Of a stretch of DNA of 64,000 nucleotides, positions 35,785 through 45,201 are shown in pieces; the first letter of the stretch is position 1, and the number at the start of each line of letters is the position of its first letter. Made by a program: the position numbers and the translations under genes. Source of the stretch: JARFQH01 sp963825595. GTDB taxonomy: Bacteria > Desulfobacterota > Desulfobacteria > Desulfobacterales > SG8-13. The stretch covers positions 1-64,000 of the forward strand of contig CAWGUE010000028.1 in assembly GCA_963825595.1 (NCBI GenBank), written 5' to 3'. The notes under the pieces were generated by a model. The model made no database searches. It was not told where the DNA came from and saw only the letters and a program-made list of their open reading frames with translations.

Positions 35785-36165
35785 ATGACGAAAATACTCA
35801 TTATCGATGACGAAATTCCCACCTTGGACATGCTGCAACTTTTTTTGGAGGCTTGCGGATACACGGTGTTGGCCGCAGAGAACGCCGACAGAGGGATTGA
35901 AATGTTTGAGGCGGAATCCCCCCCTATCGTCTTGACCGACATAAAAATGCCGACAAAGGATGGTTTTTCGGTTTTAAAAACGATTAAGTCAATGCACCCG
36001 GAAACCGAAGTCATCGTTATCACCGGTCACGGTGACAAAGATTTGGCGAAGCAGGCTTTTGAACTAAACGCTTCTGAATTTTTCAACAAACCGCTTGATA
36101 CGGATGCTTTGAATGCCGCGCTTAAGCGCGCGGAAAAACGGCTTGGCCTGATTGACAGCGATTAA
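35785..36165 (+). CDS. Stand-alone response regulator receiver
   Basis: A 126-residue single receiver domain starting MTKILIIDDEIPT. The acidic pair (IIDDE), phospho-acceptor Asp in VLTDIKMP, Thr in VITGH and Lys in FFNKPLD are all present. No output domain follows. Classical H2-sensing systems use an NtrC-type HoxA regulator, so the final output here is missing from the cluster. The start at 35785 is supported by GGAGA upstream; an open extension to 35728 overlaps the kinase gene. It lies between the kinase and an AI-2E-type permease gene. Confidence 0.9.
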   Translation: MTKILIIDDEIPTLDMLQLFLEACGYTVLAAENADRGIEMFEAESPPIVLTDIKMPTKDGFSVLKTIKSMHPETEVIVITGHGDKDLAKQAFELNASEFFNKPLDTDALNAALKRAEKRLGLIDSD

Positions 36166-36167
36166 AG

Positions 36168-37274
36168 ATGAATAAAGATGACATAAACAAGTGGGTATTG
36201 CTGCTAATCGTATTTTTGATCACCGCGGTGTTCCTCCTTATGATTCGCCAATTTTTAATGGCGATTCTGCTATCCGGGATTTTCGCGGCGTTATCCCATC
36301 CCATCTACAGCCGTTTCGTAAAATGGTTCGGCGGTCGCCGTGTCCCCGCCTCTATTGCGACGATATTGCTTATTCTCGCGGTCTTTCTGGTGCCGTTGGG
36401 CATTCTGCTCGGTATCATCGCCACCCAGGCCATAAAAGTTGCTGAAATAGCCAGGCCGTGGGTCAAACAGCATCTTTCCGAACCCGGCACTCTAACCACA
36501 ACGCTCCAGTCCCTGCCTTTCTACGATACGATAGAGCCCTATCGCAATCAAATCGTGACCAAACTCGGCGAGCTGGTCAGTGCCACGAGTGGATTTATCG
36601 TGGACAGACTGTCCTCGGTGACTTTCGGAACGGTGCAAATCTTTTTTATGGCCTTTGTCATGCTTTACTGCATGTTCTTTTTTTTAATTGACGGACGCAA
36701 ACTGCTGCACAAGATTCTCTATTACCTTCCTCTGGAGAGCAAAGATGAAGAGAGCATGCTGGAAAAATTCACCTCCGTTTCCCGGGCCACTCTCAAGGGC
36801 ACCATCGTCATCGGTATTCTGCAGGGCGGACTGGCCGGCGCCGCTTTTGCCGTTGTCGGTATCCCCAGCGCCGTTTTCTGGAGCGCCATCATGGCCGTGC
36901 TGTCGATCATACCGGGTATCGGTTCGGCATTGGTCTGGGGCCCGACCGCAATCATTCTGATCACCACCGGTCAGCTGGCCAAAGGCCTGGGTCTCGGGAT
37001 CTTTTGCGGACTCGTCGTGGGTAGCTTAGACAACCTGCTGCGCCCGATTCTGGTCGGTAAAAGCACCCAGTTGCACGAATTGATGATCTTTTTCGGTACG
37101 CTGGGAGGAATTCTGATGTTCGGCGTCGCCGGAATAATCATCGGGCCGATTGTGGCCGCATTGTTTGTGACGGTATGGGAAATTTACGGTATGGCATTCA
37201 AGGATATCTTGCCGGAAGTGGCAGCAATCCCACGGACGGCAGACGTAGATGAAGAGGAATCATCCAAATTATGA
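36168..37274 (+). CDS. AI-2E-family (PerM/YdiK) membrane transporter
   Basis: A 368-residue integral membrane protein with the family pattern: two N-terminal helices, a pair after VPASIATILLILAVFLVPLG, a hydrophilic middle (residues ~90-140), then a cluster of helices including GILQGGLAGAAFAVVGIPSAVFWSAI region and ISPL-equivalent LRPILVGKSTQLHELMIF (~300). It starts two bases after the receiver stop, so it is probably cotranscribed with the sensor cluster. The substrate of most family members is unknown; the AI-2 name is historical. Confidence 0.85.
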   Translation: MNKDDINKWVLLLIVFLITAVFLLMIRQFLMAILLSGIFAALSHPIYSRFVKWFGGRRVPASIATILLILAVFLVPLGILLGIIATQAIKVAEIARPWVKQHLSEPGTLTTTLQSLPFYDTIEPYRNQIVTKLGELVSATSGFIVDRLSSVTFGTVQIFFMAFVMLYCMFFFLIDGRKLLHKILYYLPLESKDEESMLEKFTSVSRATLKGTIVIGILQGGLAGAAFAVVGIPSAVFWSAIMAVLSIIPGIGSALVWGPTAIILITTGQLAKGLGLGIFCGLVVGSLDNLLRPILVGKSTQLHELMIFFGTLGGILMFGVAGIIIGPIVAALFVTVWEIYGMAFKDILPEVAAIPRTADVDEEESSKL

Positions 37275-37500
37275 GAGGTGGTGCGAGTGCGGAAACGGTT
37301 CGACAACGAGACGAGCGAGTTTGTCGTGTTCCTTTACGTGTTTGACTATTTTATGATGCGTATCATCGACAATGATGATTTTGGAAGTTTGTCGTGCAAC
37401 CGGTTGTTCGATAGGAAACGACGTGTTTTGGGAAGGAACATTCAGAAGGGTATCAGCCATATTCTTTGAACTCTCCACAAATATTTATAATTAGGACGCA

Positions 37501-37863
37501 TTATCTGGTCGTTTTAATTTCTTCGACAATACTTCGGAACTTTTTTTTCTTCTCACCGAGAAGAGCGATCAGTTTCACTCCGCAGCGTCTGAATTCCACC
37601 GGTATCTGATAAATTTCTTCATCCTCGATTTTAATGTCGTATACGCGTTTGCACTTTATGTCCGGCAGATATGAGCCGTTGCCTTGTTTGGGAAAGATAC
37701 TGATAAGGCTGCTTTTGCCTATTTCGATATCGGCCGGAATATATTCGAAAGACAATCCCCCGTCACTGATGTCGATTATCCAGCCAATGGCATTGTTGTC
37801 GTTATCATAAATCTCATAGCGATATTCCCACAGTGGATAGCGAGTCGCTTTCCGTCGCTCCAT
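37501..37863 (-). CDS. PilZ-domain protein (candidate c-di-GMP receptor)
   Basis: A 120-residue single PilZ domain from the ATG at 37863. It has the N-terminal RRKATR arginine motif and the DISDGGLSF motif (DxSxxG type) expected to bind cyclic di-GMP, followed by a beta-barrel pattern. There is no other domain. A TTG two codons upstream is also open. It is convergent with the permease gene and divergent from sat. There is no obvious operon partner, though the window contains a GGDEF-like domain (at 12890). Confidence 0.8.
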   Translation of the reverse strand: MERRKATRYPLWEYRYEIYDNDNNAIGWIIDISDGGLSFEYIPADIEIGKSSLISIFPKQGNGSYLPDIKCKRVYDIKIEDEEIYQIPVEFRRCGVKLIALLGEKKKKFRSIVEEIKTTR

Positions 37864-38485
37864 AACCAATCCGCCTATTGTTTTAAGGCCATTTTTGGAT
37901 TATTTGGTACCCCCTTTTACACACAACATAATGTATGTCAAGTATTTTTTTATACAATATAATGGATTTTTAGCCTTCCGTCTTTATCGGCTTGAAGGGT
38001 TGTTCCACTGTATGGCCTTCCCCTTCTATAGCTGTTGGCATAATTATGTTCCGACTGGCGTGTGCGTGCGAAGTAGAAAATCCCCCCAACTCCTTTGGGA
38101 ACGCTTACACGCCAGCATCCTTTCTTGTCGCAAGAGCTGCATTGAAACCACTTCTGCCTTTACCAGTTCCCCCTTTTTACAAAAGGATCAGGGGGATTTA
38201 AAAAAATGACAATCGGAATAAAATTCTGACATTCATTATAAAAAATAATAAGAGTCATGATCCCGTTCGATTTCGTCGCGGCAGTTGAAGGCCGCGGTGA
38301 AACCAGAATTTTCGCCGGACGACAATCGCGATAAATTGCCTGCGCCTTTCCCAAGCGCCCGAATTGCGCTTGACAAAAGCGTTTGAACCGACTAAGGATA
38401 CCTGTTTCAATCCATAATAAGGCAATAAGCGGGTGGTAAAAAATACCACAAAAAAATAACATTTGATGAAAGGAGATTAGAGCGT
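37864..38485. other. Intergenic region upstream of sat
   Basis: About 620 bases without a gene. A TATAAT (37958-37963) lies 17 bases after ATGTCA (37935-37940) on the plus strand and is a possible promoter. At about 38168-38205 an imperfect inverted repeat (TTCCCCCTTTTTACAAAAGG ... CAGGGGGATTT) resembles a common intergenic repeat. The sat ribosome binding site (AAAGGAGA) is at its right edge. Confidence 0.4.
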
Positions 38486-39760
38486 ATGTCGAAATTAATA
38501 CCACCACATGGCGGAAAAGGGTTGGTCAAGTGCCTGCTCGAGGGAGCTGAGCTGGAAGCGGAAAAGAAAAAGGCCGCGGGTCTCAAGAAAGTGGCGATCT
38601 CGCCGCGCGTAAAAGGCGATCTCATCATGATCGGCATCGGCGGTTTCAGCCCCCTGACCGGCTTCATGACCAAAGCGGACTGGAAAAGCGTCTGTGATAA
38701 GTACCTTCTGGCGGACGGCACCTTCTGGCCGGTGCCCGTGACCCTGGATGTCACCAAAGAAGATGCGGATGCCATAAAGGTCGGTGACGAGGTTGCACTG
38801 TACGATCCTGAAGGCAAAGAAATTATGGCGACCATGAAGGTTTCCGAAAAGTACGAGCTGACTGCAGCCGACAAGAAATACGAGTGTGAAAAAGTTTTCA
38901 TGGGCGAAGGCACCCCGACGGCGGAAGAGTTCTGGAAGATTGCCGAAGAAGATCACCCCGGCGTTCAGATGGTCATGCAGCAGAAAGATTTCAACCTGGC
39001 CGGCCCGGTCAAGGTGCTCAGCGAAGGCGAATATCCCACAAGATATGCCGGCGTTTACCATCGCCCGGAGGAATCCCGCAAGATTTTCGACGACCGCGGT
39101 TGGAGCGAAGTGGCGGCGCTGCAGTTGAGAAACCCCATGCACCGCTCCCACGAATACCTGTGCAAGATCGCCGTTGAAGTCTGCGACGGTGTCTACATCC
39201 ACTCTCTGGTCGGAAATCTCAAACCCGGTGACATCCCCGCATCGGTGCGCGTGAAATGCATCGATTCGTTGGTGAAGAATTACTTTGTGGAAAAGAATGT
39301 TGTTCAGGGCGGCTATCCATTGGATATGCGCTACGCCGGTCCGCGGGAAGGCCTGCTGCACGCTGTTTTCCGCCAGAACTACGGCTGCTCGCGCATGATT
39401 ATCGGCCGTGACCATGCCGGTGTCGGCGATTTCTACGGCATGTTCGAAGCCCAGACCATCTTCGATAAAATCCCGTACCCGACCGAGCCGGGTAAAGCCC
39501 TGGCCTGCCAGCCGCTGAAAATCGACTGGACCTTCTACTGCTACAAGTGCGACGGCATGGCTTCCTTGAGGACCTGCAACCACGCCAAAGATGACCGGGT
39601 CCTGCTCTCAGGCACCATGCTGCGCAAGCTCCTCTCCGAGGGCGGCGAATTGCCGGATCACTTTGGACGCGATGAGGTCGTCGCCATTCTGCGCGATTAT
39701 TACGAAGGCCTGACCGAAAAGGTCGAAATCAAAACCCACAAAGCGGCAACGGGTGATTGA
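38486..39760 (+). CDS. sat: Sulfate adenylyltransferase (ATP sulfurylase)
   Basis: A 424-residue enzyme activating sulfate to adenosine 5'-phosphosulfate, the first step of sulfate respiration. Motifs are LQLRNPMHRSHEYLCK (the QxRNPxHxxHE nucleotide site), GPREGLLHAVFRQNYGCS with IIGRDHAGVGDFYG, and the C-terminal CDGMASLRTC / VLLSGTMLRKLLSEG. The length fits the dissimilatory homo-oligomeric type without an APS-kinase domain. A strong AAAGGAG precedes the ATG. A terminator follows. It is convergent with qmoC; apr and qmo genes are on the opposite strand close by. Confidence 0.97.
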   Translation: MSKLIPPHGGKGLVKCLLEGAELEAEKKKAAGLKKVAISPRVKGDLIMIGIGGFSPLTGFMTKADWKSVCDKYLLADGTFWPVPVTLDVTKEDADAIKVGDEVALYDPEGKEIMATMKVSEKYELTAADKKYECEKVFMGEGTPTAEEFWKIAEEDHPGVQMVMQQKDFNLAGPVKVLSEGEYPTRYAGVYHRPEESRKIFDDRGWSEVAALQLRNPMHRSHEYLCKIAVEVCDGVYIHSLVGNLKPGDIPASVRVKCIDSLVKNYFVEKNVVQGGYPLDMRYAGPREGLLHAVFRQNYGCSRMIIGRDHAGVGDFYGMFEAQTIFDKIPYPTEPGKALACQPLKIDWTFYCYKCDGMASLRTCNHAKDDRVLLSGTMLRKLLSEGGELPDHFGRDEVVAILRDYYEGLTEKVEIKTHKAATGD

Positions 39761-39788
39761 TTACTTTATTCACTAAGTGACTGGACTT

Positions 39789-39828
39789 AAAAAAAGGGGT
39801 GACTCTCGATGGAGTTACCCCTTTTTTT
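39789..39828 (+). terminator. sat terminator
   Basis: The stem AAAAAGGGGT-ACTC/GAGT-ACCCCTTTTTTT with one internal mismatch and a small loop, ending in seven T, just after the sat stop. Confidence 0.9.
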
Positions 39829-39830
39829 GT

Positions 39831-39905
39831 GTTTTGTGTTTGGTGTTTGGTGTTTGGTGTTTCGTTTTTGGTGTTTCGTTTTTGGTGTTTCGTTTTTGGT
39901 GTTCG
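39831..39905. repeat. GT-rich tandem repeat tract
   Basis: Four to five copies of the 7-mer TGTTTGG are followed by three copies of the 14-mer GTGTTTCGTTTTTG. It lies in the spacer between two convergent terminators. The copy number could vary between strains. Confidence 0.8.
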
Positions 39906-40002
39906 GTGTTGCGGGTTTAATGATTGTTATACAGTCCATCGAAAAAACAAACATCAATTACAATATATTAATGACTAAATATTAGACACAAAACACCAAT
40001 AA

Positions 40003-40036
40003 AAAGAGGGGCCGGATGATCACCGAACCCCTCTTT
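40003..40036 (-). terminator. qmoC terminator
   Basis: The 9-bp stem AAAGAGGGG/CCCCTCTTT, followed on the minus strand by TTTTTATT, about 30 bases after the qmoC stop. Confidence 0.85.
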
Positions 40037-40064
40037 ACACCTTTTTGGTATGACTTGTTGTGCG

Positions 40065-41213
40065 CTATTTCCGGTTTGTATACTCCGCGTAAGTCATGGC
40101 CGTCGTTCGGTAAACCAGGTGGGCCAGCTTCGAAAACGGTGTGTAAGCAAACAGACTCCAGATGAACATCAGGTGCAAAAAGTAAATGAAATAAGAAACA
40201 CCGGATAACCCCATCAGCCGAGCGATTTCTGTTCCCAGCCCGGTGGCCCCCAGCGAAAACGCCAGCACCACCAGGTACCAGTCCCAATACGACGACCCCT
40301 GGTCTTTCTTGGCCAGGCGAGTTCGCCACAGCAATATCGACCCGACGACCAAAGCAACACCGGCGATATTTCCGAGCCATTTGACCGGGTTGAGCTGACT
40401 GTAAGGCCCCTCGATGTGCAGCACCCACTCGGCAAAGAAAAAGCAGTTGGTTACGATAAACAACCCAATGAAACTGAACAGCACGAGCATGTGGGCCGTG
40501 GCGCGACTTTTGTTCTCCCCGCACTCGTTAAATTTTCGGTGGGTCAGAATGGTCGTGATAGTGCGCACCAGTGCCGCAACGATACCGCCCATATCCAGGG
40601 GCTTGTCTTCGGCTTTACCATTTCTTATCGCCTGCTGATGCATATCATTGACAAATTTTTTCAGGCCCAACGCGAATACACCGATGGCCCCGAAAAAAGT
40701 AGGAATCATGATAATGTCAACCAGGTAGTTGTTGATGAAGTGGGACTGCCAAATCTCTCCGGCATGCGGCGAAAAATTGAGCCAGTTGATTCCTAAAGAG
40801 TTGAAAATCAGGCCCATCACGATAAAAATAACCGCAGGAACGGCAAACAGCACAGGCAGCATTTTGGGGTTGGCCACCGCCTTGGCCAGGGCCTTGGGGG
40901 TGGCATATTCTCTGACTGCGTAAGCGCGAACGGCGCCCAGGACGTCACCCGGTTTCGCACCCCGGGGGCACAGGGTCGTACAGTCACCGCAATTGTGGCA
41001 GAGCCAGACGTCGTAATCGGCAATCAGCCTGTCCTTCAGACCCCAGGACGCTGCGATCATCTCCTTGCGGGGGAAAGGCTTGTTGTCCGGTGAAATCTTG
41101 CAGGCGACCGAGCAGGTGGCGCACTGGTAGCATTTTTTGAGATCTCCACCGCCCAGTTTACCCACTTCTCTGATGAATCCGAGATCAGGCTCGAGCGTAG
41201 TTGTTTCCGCCAT
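40065..41213 (-). CDS. qmoC: QmoC, quinone-interacting membrane subunit
   Basis: A 382-residue membrane subunit of the Qmo complex, which passes electrons from menaquinol towards APS reductase. The N-terminal HdrC-like part holds two [4Fe-4S] motifs (CYQCATCSVACK and CHNCGDCTTLCPRG). From about residue 115 a HdrE/NarI-like cytochrome b domain with about six helices follows, including histidines in ATAHMLVLFSFIG and YFLHLMFIW-type helices. A GCAGGAGG ribosome binding site lies before the ATG. Last gene of aprBA-qmoABC. Confidence 0.96.
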   Translation of the reverse strand: MAETTTLEPDLGFIREVGKLGGGDLKKCYQCATCSVACKISPDNKPFPRKEMIAASWGLKDRLIADYDVWLCHNCGDCTTLCPRGAKPGDVLGAVRAYAVREYATPKALAKAVANPKMLPVLFAVPAVIFIVMGLIFNSLGINWLNFSPHAGEIWQSHFINNYLVDIIMIPTFFGAIGVFALGLKKFVNDMHQQAIRNGKAEDKPLDMGGIVAALVRTITTILTHRKFNECGENKSRATAHMLVLFSFIGLFIVTNCFFFAEWVLHIEGPYSQLNPVKWLGNIAGVALVVGSILLWRTRLAKKDQGSSYWDWYLVVLAFSLGATGLGTEIARLMGLSGVSYFIYFLHLMFIWSLFAYTPFSKLAHLVYRTTAMTYAEYTNRK

Positions 41214-41287
41214 ATCTTACCTCCTGCCTTTCAGAACAGCGGCCGGCCGGCAGTCGTGCCGGCCGCCGCCATCAAGCGATATGTGGT

Positions 41288-43625
41288 TTAGAACCCCTTG
41301 AACGGGTTCGGTCCGAGTTCTTCGATAGAGGCCACAAAATCATTGACCATCTGTGGAATCTTATCGTACTCATCGATGGCCAGGGTGAACTGGACGACGC
41401 GTTCGTTTTCCAGGGCCAGACTGGCCAACGCGTCACCGATTTTCTTGATACGGATATCGGCCAGTTCGCTCCCCTTGATAAAATGGCACTGGTAGTCATC
41501 GCCGTGTTTGCACCCCAGCAGAAAAACCCCGTCCATACCCTGGGAGAGGGCATCTTTGATCCAGATGACATTCATCGAGCCGAGGCAGCGAATGGGAATG
41601 AAGCGGACATCGGCCGAGTATGACAGGCGGTTCAGGCCGGCGATATCCAAAGCCGGATAGGCATCGTTTTCGCAGACCAGTCCCAGGATCCTGAAGGGCG
41701 GCTCTTCGTAGTCGTCTTCCGAAGGAACGCCGATGGCCTTGACCATGGAGCCGATGCTGTCGATGTTGTAATCGGCAAAGCCGATGATCCGTTCCGGACA
41801 AGCGCCCATGCATGTCCCGCAGCGACGACAACGAGCCGGATTCGGTTTCGGTGTCCCTTTGGCATCGTCGTCCAGGGCCCCAAACGGGCACTCTTCGGTG
41901 CAGCGTTTGCACTGCGTGCAGCGCTGGAAGAAAAAGTCCGGAAAAGTCATGTCGCCGGATCGAGGATGTACCGATACCCCGCGATTGACCGACTCGATGC
42001 ACTGGATCGCCTTCAGCGCCGCGCCGGCGGCATCTTCCAGAGAATCTTCCACCGTCAGAGACCGCCGAATGGCGCCGGCGGCGTAAATGCCGGTGCGTTG
42101 GGTCTCATAAGGAAAGCAGATATAGTTTGAATCGACGTAGCCGTCGAAAAGGCCGATTTCACGGAAAGCCGGTCCCTGGCGGTAGGCCATGTTGACCACC
42201 GGATCGTCTTTCGTGGCAGGAACCATACCGGCAGCCAGGACAACCACGTCGGCCTTGACCTGTACTTTCTCTCCCAGGAGGGTATCCTCGGCCTCCACCA
42301 TAAGTCCTTCACCGTTCTTGGACACACCGATCACAGTGCCCTTGGTCATGAAGATGCCGGGATCCTGCTGGGCGGCCTTGTAAAAGTTCTCGGTCAACCC
42401 CTGGGTACGCATGTGCTGGTAGAAGATGTACGCTTTGCCGCTGTCGGGGAAGTCTTCACGCACATACTTGGCCTGCTTGAGGGCCACCAGGCTGGTGACT
42501 GCGCCGGTGTAAGGAAAGTCTTTGTCGTCTTCTTTGCCGGGACTCTGGATGAACACCACCGAACGGGCCTCTTTGCCGTCGGAGGGTCGGGTGATTTTGC
42601 CGTTTTTGGCGATCGTTTCGAACTCCGTATTGGTCACCACGTCGGGAAGATCGACCCCTAAGTGAGTGTATGCCGCACCCTCGACCTTGGCCGGATGCCA
42701 TCCGGCTGCCAGGATAACGGCGCCGAACTTTTCTCCGCTAGGATCGAGACTCAGAATGTCATTCTTGCCTTTATTGTATTCCATGTAACGTTCGTGCAGT
42801 TGCTCGGCGTTGAGTTCCTTGCCGCTGTCATCAACCCGCATTTCCTCGGGTAGAGGATAGGGCACATCGAACTCGATCTTCTCGCCGGGTTTTTTAAATG
42901 TGGCCGTTAAGTTCCCGGGTTCACCGGCCAGTCTGGCCAACACGGTTCCGGTCTTGACAGTGATGTTTGCATGCTCCTGCACCGCTTGGATCGTCTCTGC
43001 GATGATCGGCGCACATGAGGGTCTCGTAAGGCGTGCCCAGCGGCAGCTGCTTACGCCAGGTTTTGGCATGCCCGCCCAGCTCGTCGGACTTTTCGACAAC
43101 GGTGACTTCGTAGCCCGCGTTGGCGGCATCCAGTGCGGCGGATAAACCTGTAATGCCCCCGCCGATAACCAGGATTTTCCGGCTGAAAGATTCCACCTTG
43201 TACGGCTCGGGCAGGCTGATCTTCTTGACCCGGGTCATACCCATTTTCAGGTAGTCATCCGCCAGCATTTGAACGCGGTCGAAGTGAACCCCGTCATCCT
43301 TCTGGTCGGCTGTGAGGGCCGGGAATTCCGATCGCGGGTGTGACCAGACCACCTGTTCTCTCAGGTTCACGCGATCGACAATGCATCCGTCAAAGCGGAA
43401 AACATCGAAGTTGACCCGACGCGAGCAGGCGGCAATGACCAGGGTGTTGACCCCATTTTCCGCAATATCTTTTTTGAGCAACGCGACCCCTGCCTTCCCG
43501 CAGAACATCTCGTGGGTCTGGGCCGGAAACCCGTCTCCAGTCGCAACCTCTTTGAGCGCATCGATATCGAGACCCTCTCCGATGCCGCAACCTGTGCAAA
43601 TATACACACCATACTTTTTGTCCAT
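41288..43625 (-). CDS. qmoB: QmoB, HdrA-like flavoprotein with MvhD-like C-terminus; frameshift in the assembled sequence
   Basis: The subunit needs ~779 residues, but the frame from 43625 (MDKKYGVYICTGCGIGEGLD) breaks near 43010 after GTPYETLM, and the rest resumes one base away at APIIAETIQAVQEHANI. Ignoring one T restores a complete protein: FAD-binding ILVIGGGITGLSAALDAA, ferredoxin-type CTQCKRCTEECPFG and CRRCGTCMGACPERI, then a C-terminal MvhD/FrhD-like domain with PIRCLGSMNV and LLGCKHGDDYQCHF. Both halves are fully conserved and the gene is central to sulfate respiration. A sequencing or assembly error is therefore more likely than decay. It lies between qmoA and qmoC on the minus strand. 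Confidence 0.92.
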
Positions 43626-43638
43626 GGTTAGCCTCCTG

Positions 43639-44916
43639 CTACCTGTTCACCAGGGTTTGAATCGCCTTCAGGGCCATGCCGGTCGCATTCTGGTTGGACG
43701 TCACCACGTCCAGCGGCTTGTTGGCGCATCCGACGGCAAACATCCCGCCTTTCTGGAAGTCGTTGATGATGAAGCCTTCTTCGCTGTATTTGAGGTCCGC
43801 GGGAAGCTTCATGTCGGCCGTTGAGGGCTGCATGCCGGTGGCGAGCACGGCCATGTCGACCGTCTGATGGATCTTTTCCCCGGTCACAGCATTCTCGGCA
43901 ACCACAGTGACATTTCCGCCCGAGGCATCGCTGATATCGGCCACTTTGCCTTTGACAAAAATAATATTCTCGTCTTCTTTGATCTTCTGGTAAAAGTTTT
44001 CATAGCGCAGACCGGGTGCCCGCATGTCGATGTAGAAAACGTAGATTTTGGCGTCCGGATATTGTTCCCGCACATAGGTCGCCTGCTTCAACGATGCCAT
44101 GCAGCAGATGTAGGAGCAGTAAGATAGGTGGTTCTCGTCTCGCGACCCGGCGCACTGAACGAAGGCCACGCTTTCGGGCCCCTTGCCGTCCGAGGGCCGC
44201 TTGATCTGTCCTTTTGTCGGCCCGTTGGGCGATGCCATGCGCTCCATCATCATGTTGGTGATGATGTTGGCATGCGTGCCGAACCCCAGGTTGGTGATCT
44301 TCTTTGCATCATAGGGCTCCCACCCCGTGGCCCAGATGATCGAACCCGCTTGCAGGTTGACGGTCTTGGGCGCCATCTCGAAATCAACCGCATCGTATTT
44401 ACAGGCCTCTTTCACCCGCTGGGCATCCGCCGGCGAATCCTTGACCGACTGGTGTATGACGAAACGGGCCGGAAAGGCCATTTCAAATGGCAGGTGTGCC
44501 CCTTTTATTTTCTGCATACCAAAATCGAAAAAACTGTCAATTTCCGTTTCGCAGGCCTCTACACAGGCCCCGCAGCAAGTGCAGTTCTCGTTGACGTACC
44601 GGGGATTGATCTTAAGGCTGACGGAATAATTGCCGGGGGTCCCCTCGACCTTTTCGACCTCGCTCATGGTAAAGACCTTGATGAGCGGATTGTCTTTGAG
44701 CCGCCGGAAATTTATTTCGAGGCCACAGGTGGGCGGACATAGCTTTGGAAAGTACTGGTTCAACTGAGCGACGCGCCCGCCCAGATAAGGATTCTTTTCA
44801 ACCAGGAAAACTTCGTACCCCACCTCGGCGGCTTCAAGAGCCGCGGTCAATCCACTGATCCCGCCGCCGACAACCATGATGCTATCACTCGCAGGGGCTT
44901 CTGCGTTTTCTGTCAT
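43639..44916 (-). CDS. qmoA: QmoA, HdrA-like flavoprotein
   Basis: A 425-residue soluble FAD subunit of the Qmo complex. N-terminal dinucleotide fold IMVVGGGISGLTAALEAA; then NPYLGGRVAQLNQYFPKLCP with CGLEINFRRL; a cysteine cluster CTCCGACVEACETEID; and C-terminal ATGMQPSTADMKLP and FAVGCANKPLDV. The start has GGAGG about eight bases upstream. It is followed 13 bases later by qmoB and preceded by a 285-base gap to aprA, which contains the aprA terminator. Confidence 0.96.
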   Translation of the reverse strand: MTENAEAPASDSIMVVGGGISGLTAALEAAEVGYEVFLVEKNPYLGGRVAQLNQYFPKLCPPTCGLEINFRRLKDNPLIKVFTMSEVEKVEGTPGNYSVSLKINPRYVNENCTCCGACVEACETEIDSFFDFGMQKIKGAHLPFEMAFPARFVIHQSVKDSPADAQRVKEACKYDAVDFEMAPKTVNLQAGSIIWATGWEPYDAKKITNLGFGTHANIITNMMMERMASPNGPTKGQIKRPSDGKGPESVAFVQCAGSRDENHLSYCSYICCMASLKQATYVREQYPDAKIYVFYIDMRAPGLRYENFYQKIKEDENIIFVKGKVADISDASGGNVTVVAENAVTGEKIHQTVDMAVLATGMQPSTADMKLPADLKYSEEGFIINDFQKGGMFAVGCANKPLDVVTSNQNATGMALKAIQTLVNR

Positions 44917-44963
44917 GCTAACCTCCAGTTGATAAGCTGTAACTATTGTTTCGGATAAGCTTC

Positions 44964-45088
44964 AGGCGATATCCTCTTATTCAATGCCAGCAACTCAAAG
45001 CTCGTGATCGTTTCGCTGCGGGCAGTCGAGAGGAGCGATCGTTCAAGCTTCCAGCTTCGGGCATCACGGATCATTTCGGATATCGCCT
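44964..45088. repeat. Widely spaced inverted repeat between aprA and qmoA
   Basis: AGGCGATATCC (44964-44974) and GGATATCGCCT (45078-45088) form an 11-bp perfect inverted repeat 103 bases apart, both next to TTCGGATA-type sequence. It may be the ends of a small element or a structured mRNA spacer. Confidence 0.5.
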
Positions 45089-45130
45089 AAAGGGCTCAAT
45101 CGTCAAAAGCAGAAGGGGCCATATTTAATA

Positions 45131-45165
45131 AAAACCTCCAGGCGACATTCGCCGCCTGGAGGTTT
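45131..45165 (-). terminator. Terminator after aprA
   Basis: A perfect ~13-bp stem (AAACCTCCAGGCG and complement) with an 8-base loop and a TTTTTATT tail on the minus strand, shortly after the aprA stop. It would reduce read-through into qmoABC. Confidence 0.85.
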
Positions 45166-45201
45166 ATGGTACTCATCGTCTAGTCAAATCACGCACTCCG
45201 A

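Larger units (their letters stand above)
39761..40064. other. Intergenic region between sat and qmoC
   Basis: The region holds the sat terminator, a tandem-repeat tract and the qmoC terminator (each listed). No gene is seen between these convergent genes. Confidence 0.7.

Noticed and set aside
34307..35785. Long minus-strand frame opposite the PAS kinase
   Set aside because: Shadow; the kinase frame carries complete PAS, H, N and G motifs and overlaps its neighbours in an operon-like way.
38495..39583. Long minus-strand open frame inside sat
   Set aside because: Shadow of a highly expressed GC-biased gene; no family similarity, while sat on the plus strand is unambiguous.
42921..43129. Two overlapping qmoB-region frames as separate genes
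   Set aside because: Their protein sequences join into one QmoB when one base is ignored, and the first ~40 residues of the longer frame are out-of-frame translation of the other; treated as one frameshifted gene.
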